DNA of 21,837 bases, from the IMG/VR virus record IMGVR_UViG_3300033153_002570, positions 1-21,837 of that record. One strand, written 5' to 3'. Shown piece by piece: positions 16,791 to 21,837 of the stretch (position 1 is its first letter; every line of letters starts with the position of its first letter). The notes below the pieces were generated by a model. It made no database searches. It had not been told where the DNA came from and saw only the letters and a program-made list of their open reading frames with translations. The DNA is from a virus. A program made the position numbers and the translations under genes.

Positions 16791-18274
16791 TGACAGATTA
16801 TACTAATTATACACAGTATATTCCGGATGATAATGAAACAGATTATCCAACAAAAATAGAGAATTTTATAATTACTGTTGGTACGGATTTAACTACAGAA
16901 TCTGATAAAACAGATACAAAAGCCGCATTAGTAACACCTGGTTCTGGTTCTGGAGATTTAAATGAAGTATTAATAAAATCTACAGCGGCGGGTGAAATAA
17001 CAACTTCTGGCGCTGAGATAGGTGCAAATGGTGCAGGACATATAGTAGATACTGAAAGTGTTCAAGACTTAAAAGAAAAAATATTGGATTCCAGTTGCTC
17101 ATTAAATACCCCAACTATAACTACACCAATTATAGATGTAATAAATGATACCCCTATTGGTACTACAGCTGAGGCTGCGGGGGTATTTAGTACTCTAGAA
17201 GCCACAGGGAACACTAACCTTCAGGGAGATGTACTATTGGGTACTAATAGTACAAATACTATTGAATTTATTGGGGATACTGTTGGGCATATTACACCAG
17301 CTGTAGGTTCAGATTGGAACTTGGGCGGGTTTGGAAAAGAATTTACAGATTTTTATATGAGTGGTACAGCCTATATACCAAATATAGAAGCAATTACGGT
17401 AGGGGGTAGTGGTGCTACAGTTGATGAAATCTCTACGTCTATGGGAGGTGTACCGGGGGATACTAAAGTACTTACAGAAAAAGCAATTTCCGACCATGTA
17501 GCCGCTAGTTCTAGGGGATTAATAGATGTTCAAATATTTACTACATCGGGAGCAAATACGTGGATTAAACCAACTAATGCAAAGCTATTAGAAGTTTGGT
17601 GTGTTGGGGGCGGAGGAGGGGGAGGCTATGCTCGAGTAAATTATAGTGGTACCTCAGCGACTTTAATTTTTTCAGGTGGGGGAGGGGGCGGCTCTATGGC
17701 CTATAGTTTTTTAGATATGGATAGTATTGGTATTACTACTGATGTATCTGTAACTGTTGGTGGTGGTGGTACCGGTGGGCAACCATTTACTACAGTACCC
17801 GCCGTAAGTGGGGGGGAAAGTCTTTTTGGTAGTGCTGGAGTACATTTTGTTGGGGCCTCTGGAGGAATTTTGGGGGGTAGTGGAGATACTTCAGTTTCCT
17901 CAATAACTATTTTATCTAGTGGACCTAATCCTTCTACTCATAATTCTGGGGATATAATTATTCTTGGTACATTAAGTAGTAATGGTGAATATTCTGAAAC
18001 ATCAACTACTTTTTGCAGCAAAAATCAAATAAGATTTACTTTAGCAAAAGGAGGTATGGCGGGCGGGGGATTTTCACCACTTTCTGCTATACAAAATCTT
18101 CACTATGATTCGTTAGATCCTTTGATAGCTATTCTTGGACCAACAGGTATAGGTTTTGGTGGTGGAGGGGGTGGAGCAGTAATAGCTAAAAATGGTATAA
18201 ATACGCAGAATATAATAAATGGTATTGGTGGTACTGGTGCTAATGGTATAGTTATTGTAAAATCATATGGATAA
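16790..18274 (+). CDS. Tail fibre / receptor-binding protein 1 with glycine-rich tip
   Basis: 494-residue fibre. The N-terminal segment (YTQYIPDDNETDYPTKIENF) is shared with the following gene and is probably the tail-attachment part. Residues about 145-240 (LGTNSTNTIEF, HITPAVGSDWNLG, DTKVLTEKAISDHV) are a beta-structured shaft region, also shared with the next gene. From about 250 the protein changes to a Gly-rich tip (TTSGANTWIKP, LLEVWCVGGGGGGG, many GGGG runs, ending GIVIVKSYG). This is the layout of Gly-rich receptor-binding domains that fold as polyglycine II helices, as in T-even gp38-type adhesins, where loops between glycine runs choose the receptor. The start overlaps the previous TAA as TAATG, after an excellent SD (GGAGGAAG, 16778-16785). 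Confidence 0.8.
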   Translation: MTDYTNYTQYIPDDNETDYPTKIENFIITVGTDLTTESDKTDTKAALVTPGSGSGDLNEVLIKSTAAGEITTSGAEIGANGAGHIVDTESVQDLKEKILDSSCSLNTPTITTPIIDVINDTPIGTTAEAAGVFSTLEATGNTNLQGDVLLGTNSTNTIEFIGDTVGHITPAVGSDWNLGGFGKEFTDFYMSGTAYIPNIEAITVGGSGATVDEISTSMGGVPGDTKVLTEKAISDHVAASSRGLIDVQIFTTSGANTWIKPTNAKLLEVWCVGGGGGGGYARVNYSGTSATLIFSGGGGGGSMAYSFLDMDSIGITTDVSVTVGGGGTGGQPFTTVPAVSGGESLFGSAGVHFVGASGGILGGSGDTSVSSITILSSGPNPSTHNSGDIIILGTLSSNGEYSETSTTFCSKNQIRFTLAKGGMAGGGFSPLSAIQNLHYDSLDPLIAILGPTGIGFGGGGGGAVIAKNGINTQNIINGIGGTGANGIVIVKSYG

Positions 18275-18286
18275 GGAGAAAAAGAA

Positions 18287-19894
18287 ATGGCAAGTTATTT
18301 AGTATATATACCCATTAGTAATGAGGTAGATTATCCAACAAAGATAGAAGCATTTATTGGTGCTGTTAATGCTGATGTTAATGCATTACAAGATGCAACA
18401 GCAAGTATGCCTGCAGGTAATCATGTTCCAGCAGCTGAAGCGGTTATTTCTGATAATGCTTTAATTCGTGGTGGTGGTGATAATGAGAGTACTGGTGATA
18501 ATAGAGGAATTCAAGAATCTCAAGGAGGTACTGCTACCTTAGATAATTCAAATAACATGGCTGGACTTAATCATTTAAGTATTCTTGGTAATTTTATAAG
18601 TTCAGGTACTACATTAGATGCAGATGAATTAGGGTATCTAGAAAATGCAATAAAAGGTGCTGTTGTTAATGGTAAAGCAGTAATATTAAGTGATACCGGC
18701 ACACTGACTTCTATTGATATAGATACAGATGGATTAAAAATTAATGGTAGTATAGTAAATACTACTGCTAGTGAATTGAATCAACTTTATACTGCAGGTG
18801 TAGTTACAGCTGACTTTAAGTTAATAGCTGGGTTAGCAGCTTCTAATGTACAAGATGTAGATTTACAAGCCGTAGATAACTTTTACCAAGCTATTTCCAG
18901 TACTGGTACTATAGTTACATTACACAGAAATATAGTTTTAGGTGACGATGAGACTACCCTAATTACATTTAATGCAGATACAAAAGAACATATTACACCA
19001 CATGATACAAATACTTGGGATTTGGGTTCGGATAGTGAAGCTAAACGATTCAGGGCTTTATATTTAAGTGATGTGGCTGATATTGGTTCCTTAAAAGTTA
19101 ATGCAGGAAATGAGATTACTGATATTGTAACTACAGTTGGTTCAACAGATACTAAAATACCTACCGAGAAAGCTGTTCAAGATTACTTTAAAAAACGCAC
19201 AATATCTGCATTTTTTAATTATGGAGACGGATCTGATGGTGCTCAACTTGATAATTCAGCAGATTGGACTGTAGAGCCGGGAGTCTATAATTTTACTACT
19301 TATGAAATAGCTAATAGTTATGATATTTTAGTAAATAATCCTGGACCCTTAATTATTAAGGCAACAATCTCTATAATTATAGGTAATGGTAGTATTGTTA
19401 ATGCAGACTATATGGGAGCATCCGGAGGCGGAGGAGCTTTTGCCAATGGAGATAATGGTATCTTTGGTGGTGCTGGTGGTGGGGGAAACAATCTCTATGG
19501 TGGTTATGGTGGGGGAACTTTCGCCAATGCTAGGACAGTTAGAGCACAGGCAGGGACTGCCCAATCTACTAGAGCTATAGGTAGTGCAATATCTGCTATG
19601 CCGGGTATTGAAGGGGGAGGTGGTGGAGCAAGTGGAAATTCATATCTTAGAATTGGTGGAAATGGTGGTGGTGTAATTATACTTATAGCACCAACAATAA
19701 CCCTAACTGGTTCTAGTTTTGGTTCTGCCGGAGGAAATGCAGTTGGTGCTTATAGTGGTGGAGGGGGTGGAGGTGCAATTATAGTTGCAGCAGAAACTAC
19801 CATAGGAACTCCGGCTTTTTGGTGCCCGGGAGGATTAGGTGCTGCAACAGGTTATGATGGTGCAGATGGTTGGTATAGAGGAGTTAGTTTATGA
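18287..19894 (+). CDS. Tail fibre / receptor-binding protein 2 with glycine-rich tip
   Basis: 535-residue paralogue of the preceding fibre. It shares the N-terminal pattern (YIPISNEVDYPTKIEAF) and the shaft region at about 210-305 (IVLGDDETTLITF, HITPHDTNTWDLG, DTKIPTEKAVQDYF). It differs in the segment between them (about 50-205, with SELNQLYTAGVVTADF-type repeats common in fibres) and in the tip. From about 309 comes a beta region (YGDGSDGAQLDNSADWTVEP), then Gly-rich blocks from about 375 (GASGGGGAF, GGAGGGG, GIEGGGGGAS, YSGGGGGGAIIVAAE). A Gly-rich adhesin tip is likely. AAGGAG at 18273-18278 serves the ATG at 18287. The stop overlaps the next gene by ATGA. Confidence 0.8.
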   Translation: MASYLVYIPISNEVDYPTKIEAFIGAVNADVNALQDATASMPAGNHVPAAEAVISDNALIRGGGDNESTGDNRGIQESQGGTATLDNSNNMAGLNHLSILGNFISSGTTLDADELGYLENAIKGAVVNGKAVILSDTGTLTSIDIDTDGLKINGSIVNTTASELNQLYTAGVVTADFKLIAGLAASNVQDVDLQAVDNFYQAISSTGTIVTLHRNIVLGDDETTLITFNADTKEHITPHDTNTWDLGSDSEAKRFRALYLSDVADIGSLKVNAGNEITDIVTTVGSTDTKIPTEKAVQDYFKKRTISAFFNYGDGSDGAQLDNSADWTVEPGVYNFTTYEIANSYDILVNNPGPLIIKATISIIIGNGSIVNADYMGASGGGGAFANGDNGIFGGAGGGGNNLYGGYGGGTFANARTVRAQAGTAQSTRAIGSAISAMPGIEGGGGGASGNSYLRIGGNGGGVIILIAPTITLTGSSFGSAGGNAVGAYSGGGGGGAIIVAAETTIGTPAFWCPGGLGAATGYDGADGWYRGVSL

Positions 19895-20292
19895 TTATAG
19901 AAGTATTAGATGGTAGCGATATTGTTTTAGTGCGAGTAGTAACTAGTGAACCAGATATAGAAGTAGTTACATATGGGGGAGTATCGTGGCGTGAGTATAT
20001 ACAACCAGATATCGAACGAATATCAGTATTGAGGGATAATAAAATTGAACAAACAAAGGCCGAAGGCCTACGTCGTATTAGTGAAATAGTTCCAGCAATT
20101 AGCACTATAGAAATGGTAAATTTAATACTAGAGTTATGGCCAATGCTTAATACTGGTTCTGCAAGTGCAGATATGATACTAGTAAAAGATATTTATGTAT
20201 ATGCTAGAGCTAGAATTGGGGCAGCTGAAAGTGCTACAGAAGCCCAACTAAATGCTTATGACCCAACTACAGATACAGGGTGGCCAACATGA
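19891..20292 (+). CDS. Small protein, possible tail fibre assembly chaperone
   Basis: 133-residue protein overlapping the second fibre gene by four bases (ATGA) with GAGGAG at 19878-19883, so its translation is tied to the fibre. The first 45 residues are a short beta-rich region (IIEVLDGSDIVLVRVVTSEP). The rest is helical (RDNKIEQTKAEGLRRISEIV, then VNLILELWPML), ending in AYDPTTDTGWPT, a Pro/Trp ending seen in small genes placed after fibre genes. Position and size fit a fibre folding chaperone (Tfa-like role), but I do not recognise a defined family, and an unrelated virion component is possible. Confidence 0.45.
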   Translation: MIIEVLDGSDIVLVRVVTSEPDIEVVTYGGVSWREYIQPDIERISVLRDNKIEQTKAEGLRRISEIVPAISTIEMVNLILELWPMLNTGSASADMILVKDIYVYARARIGAAESATEAQLNAYDPTTDTGWPT

Positions 20293-20879
20293 TTAAATAT
20301 ATACTAATACACTTAGTAACTATATTGCCAATAGCATTAGTTAAGTACTCATTAACTTTATTAGGCTATGTAGCCGTCGCTGCGGCATTACCCTTTGCTA
20401 GAATTGGTAGTCTTAATTCTATAATTATGGATAAGGGGGGTAGATTACTGTGGGCTGAGCGACACCTACCTAAGTGGGCATGGATATGGGATAATGATCG
20501 AGATGGTACTTTAGGGGATAAGCGAGGATGGTGGAGATATGAAAGATGTGATGGTAGACCCGGAACATGCTGGAATCAATATCGTTGGACGGCGCTGAGG
20601 AATCCTGTAAATAACTTACAACGTATTTGGCCGTTTTATTTGAATGGTTTAAACTTAGAAAAGACATATATTGGAGATTATAGAGTCGATGACGACCCAG
20701 ATATGGGTGGTTGGCATTTTGTTCAGTCTGGATGGAGAACAGGATTCTACTTAATTTATGAATATGGTTTTATGGATAAATGTTTAGAAATTAGAACTGG
20801 TTGGAAATTAAGACCAGAACCTCAAAAAGATAAAGCGGTGGGAATGACAGTACTTATTCACCCATGGAGAAGATTATAA
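20289..20879 (+). CDS. Trp-rich membrane-anchored phage protein of unknown function (DUF7338-like)
   Basis: 196-residue protein. The ATG at 20289 overlaps the previous stop (ATGA); a GTG at 20280 is in frame but less likely. Residues 1-40 are hydrophobic (KYILIHLVTILPIALV and LTLLGYVAVAAALPF) and should make one or two membrane segments. The remainder is soluble and rich in Trp, Asp and Arg, with WAWIWDNDRDGTLGDKRGWW, a motif like W..LRNPVNNL (WTALRNPVNNLQRIWPF) and a C-terminal beta region. From memory this matches a widespread uncharacterised family found beside lysis genes in phages of Gram-negative hosts, listed as DUF7338 or similar. It directly precedes the endolysin and overlaps it. 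Function is not known. Confidence 0.65.
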   Translation: MIKYILIHLVTILPIALVKYSLTLLGYVAVAAALPFARIGSLNSIIMDKGGRLLWAERHLPKWAWIWDNDRDGTLGDKRGWWRYERCDGRPGTCWNQYRWTALRNPVNNLQRIWPFYLNGLNLEKTYIGDYRVDDDPDMGGWHFVQSGWRTGFYLIYEYGFMDKCLEIRTGWKLRPEPQKDKAVGMTVLIHPWRRL

Positions 20880-21289
20880 TGCCTAACTTTAGTAAAAGAT
20901 CTATAAATAGATTAAAAACTTGCGACCACAGATTAAAAAGAATATTACTGCGTGTAATTAAGCGTTTTGATTGTACTGTACTAGAGGGCCATAGAACAGA
21001 AGAAAAGCAAAATGAATATTACTGGAATGGAAAATCTAAACTTATGTGGCCAGAAAGCAAACATAACAGCGAACCTTCATTAGCTGTAGATGTTGCACCT
21101 TGGCCAATTCCTGAAAATTGGGGTGAAGATTGGCGTGACAGAGTAAAGTTTTATGAATTGAAAGCCCTTATATTTTATGAAGCTGCGGAAGCTGGAGTTA
21201 AAATTCGTTTTGGTGGGGATTGGGATATGGATGAAGATTATAAAGATCAAACATTTAATGATTTGGTACATTTTGAGATAGTAGAATGA
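20879..21289 (+). CDS. Endolysin, M15-type L-alanyl-D-glutamate / D-Ala-D-Ala peptidase
   Basis: 136-residue zinc peptidase that cuts peptidoglycan peptide crosslinks at lysis. The start is the ATG at 20879, because GGAGA (20867-20871) lies 7 nt upstream and the ATG overlaps the previous TAA; an ATG at 20864 is in frame but lacks an SD. The zinc and catalytic set of the M15C family (T5 endolysin: H66, D73, D130, H133) is present: SKH (H62), AVDVAP (D71), and NDLVHFE (D128, H131). EGHRT (R39) and IRFGGDW match the T5 enzyme's family motifs. There is no signal peptide or membrane segment, so release should depend on a holin. Length equals the 137 aa of T5 endolysin almost exactly. Confidence 0.9.
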   Translation: MPNFSKRSINRLKTCDHRLKRILLRVIKRFDCTVLEGHRTEEKQNEYYWNGKSKLMWPESKHNSEPSLAVDVAPWPIPENWGEDWRDRVKFYELKALIFYEAAEAGVKIRFGGDWDMDEDYKDQTFNDLVHFEIVE

Positions 21290-21471
21290 CGCAACTATTA
21301 AATGGTCTTATGTTACAAAGAAAATTTGCTATTGCAATGCTTTTTAGTATATCTACTATAGTAGCCTTGTTCACTGGTTTTCTCGGTGGTGGAGAATTTA
21401 TTACCGCAATGGGATTAATATTGGGATTATATGGCGCCGCTAATGTTAGCCAGAGATACGTGGAGAAGTAA
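21286..21471 (+). CDS. Small two-helix membrane protein, candidate holin
   Basis: 61-residue protein overlapping the endolysin stop by ATGA. Two hydrophobic segments are visible, about residues 13-33 (KFAIAMLFSISTIVALFTGF) and 37-54 (FITAMGLILGLYGAANV), separated by GGGE, with a charged C-terminus (QRYVEK). That is a class II holin-like layout, and the site between endolysin and spanins supports a lysis role. Small proteins of this form ending in LYGAANV occur in many phages without proof of hole formation, so an accessory membrane role is possible. The SD is weak, which suits translational coupling. Confidence 0.55.
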   Translation: MTQLLNGLMLQRKFAIAMLFSISTIVALFTGFLGGGEFITAMGLILGLYGAANVSQRYVEK

Positions 21472-21765
21472 ATGTTAAAACTATTAGGATTTCTATCAAG
21501 TTACAGAATCTATATTATTATAGCTACTGTTGCATTTAGTGCAGGTAGTTATTCTGGTTGGAAAGCTTGCAAATTATTAGAAGCCGCAGCTCAAGTAGAA
21601 GCTATAGAAATAATTCATAAAGCGGAAGAAGAAGCTATAAAGCTAAAGAAGAAGCGTGAGGAAGCGCAAGCTAAAAAATATAAGGAGGTGAAGAAGTATG
21701 TGGAAAATAATCCTACTAGGCCTGGTCTTACTGATGATGAACTTAAGCTGTTCAATCTTCACTAA
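21472..21765 (+). CDS. Inner-membrane spanin, Rz-like
   Basis: 97-residue i-spanin that links the inner membrane to the outer-membrane lipoprotein partner and disrupts the outer membrane in the last step of lysis. A single N-terminal membrane segment (about 12-28, YIIIATVAFSAGSYSGW) is followed by a long charged helix (about 35-80, rich in Glu, Lys, Ala), the expected periplasmic coiled coil. The start follows the previous TAA directly, with GGAGAAG upstream. The second half carries the out-of-frame Rz1-like gene from 21698. Its presence implies a Gram-negative host. Confidence 0.8.
   Translation: MLKLLGFLSSYRIYIIIATVAFSAGSYSGWKACKLLEAAAQVEAIEIIHKAEEEAIKLKKKREEAQAKKYKEVKKYVENNPTRPGLTDDELKLFNLH
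21683..21700 (+). promoter_or_regulatory. Ribosome binding site and start of nested Rz1
   Basis: AGGAGG at 21683-21688, nine bases, then ATG at 21698-21700. It lies wholly within the Rz coding region, where the same bases encode Lys/Glu/Val residues of the coiled coil. It is among the strongest SD sequences in the window and decides the start of the overlapping gene. Confidence 0.8.
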
Positions 21766-21837
21766 AACTAATGTTACTCCTTCCCTTTTAGAAGAGTGTG
21801 ATGAAAACTTACCTGAGTTAGAAAAAGGTGATACTAA
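21698..21837 (+). CDS. Outer-membrane spanin lipoprotein, Rz1-like, nested in Rz (3' end outside window)
   Basis: An ATG at 21698 in the +1 frame relative to Rz, with a perfect AGGAGG (21683-21688) 9 nt upstream. The product begins MWKIILLGLVLLMMNLSC, a lipoprotein signal with the acylated Cys at residue 18 (codon 21749-21751); N-L-S-C is a slightly atypical lipobox because position -3 is Asn. It continues with LLEECDENLPELEKGDT, a Cys/Leu-Pro pattern I associate with o-spanins. The frame is open to the right edge (46 codons visible), extending beyond the Rz stop at 21765. It partners with Rz to fuse inner and outer membranes. The overlapping-gene architecture is that of lambda-like Rz/Rz1. 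Confidence 0.82.
   Translation, partial: MWKIILLGLVLLMMNLSCSIFTKTNVTPSLLEECDENLPELEKGDT

Noticed and set aside
19386-19580. Short overlapping plus-strand frame in the second fibre gene
   Set aside because: It is the out-of-frame reading of Gly-rich codons (giving Val/Met/Glu repeats), with no SD.
20057-20069. AGGCC-GAA-GGCCT hairpin within the small gene after the fibres
   Set aside because: Only a 5-bp stem inside coding sequence, with no T tract; likely chance.
20864-20878. Earlier ATG for the endolysin
   Set aside because: The GGAGA lies between this ATG and the one at 20879, correctly spaced only for the latter, and the added residues are not part of the peptidase fold.
1-21837. Search for tRNA genes, CRISPR arrays, transposons, integrase or attachment sites
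   Set aside because: No cloverleaf-like, regularly repeated or transposase-like sequence was seen; coding density leaves almost no room outside the noted gaps.

Overview
The window is one continuous, single-strand (+) stretch of late genes from a long-tailed, non-contractile (siphovirus-like) dsDNA phage. It holds the end of the head module, the whole head-tail joining and tail module, two receptor-binding fibre genes, and a lysis cassette cut by the right edge. The DNA is AT-rich with strong purine-rich ribosome binding sites. A Gram-negative host is implied by the Rz/Rz1 spanin pair with its outer-membrane lipoprotein. The tail tube protein resembles pb6 of coliphage T5 in several blocks, and the endolysin is the same M15-type peptidase as T5 endolysin. 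The tail therefore looks T5-related, but the tape measure is about twice T5 length and the tail tip and fibres differ. I cannot name the host genus.

Layout: (1) 1-1637, C-terminal part of an HK97-type prohead protease fused in frame to scaffold (delta) domain and major capsid protein, with an internal Shine-Dalgarno and GTG that could make capsid protein alone. (2) 1649-1733, tandem hairpins/terminators. (3) 1745-4470, gp6-like connector, a large 568-aa presumed neck protein, and tail terminator. (4) 4516-5970, T5 pb6-like tube protein, followed by a second pair of hairpins (5989-6035). (5) 6064-6854, tail assembly chaperone pair joined by a predicted -1 frameshift at A AAT TTC. (6) 6855-13805, a 2316-residue tape measure protein, predicting a tail near 350 nm. 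(7) 13807-16790, two baseplate/tail-tip proteins. (8) 16790-20292, two paralogous fibres with glycine-rich tips and a small possible fibre chaperone. (9) 20289-21837, a Trp-rich membrane protein of unknown function, endolysin, a candidate holin, Rz, and an out-of-frame nested Rz1 running off the window.

Genes are packed with TAATG or ATGA overlaps, suggesting translational coupling. The only sizeable gaps lie around the two most abundant structural proteins (107 nt after capsid, 45 nt before and 90 nt after tube), and these hold hairpins or an AT-rich palindrome. No stretch over 300 bases lacks a gene. I saw no tRNA, rRNA, CRISPR array, insertion sequence, integrase or attachment site. I did not find a wholly new system. 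The points most worth checking are the nested capsid start, the chaperone frameshift, the very long tape measure, the single large neck protein, the domain inserted in the tube protein, the twin fibres, and the nested spanin.
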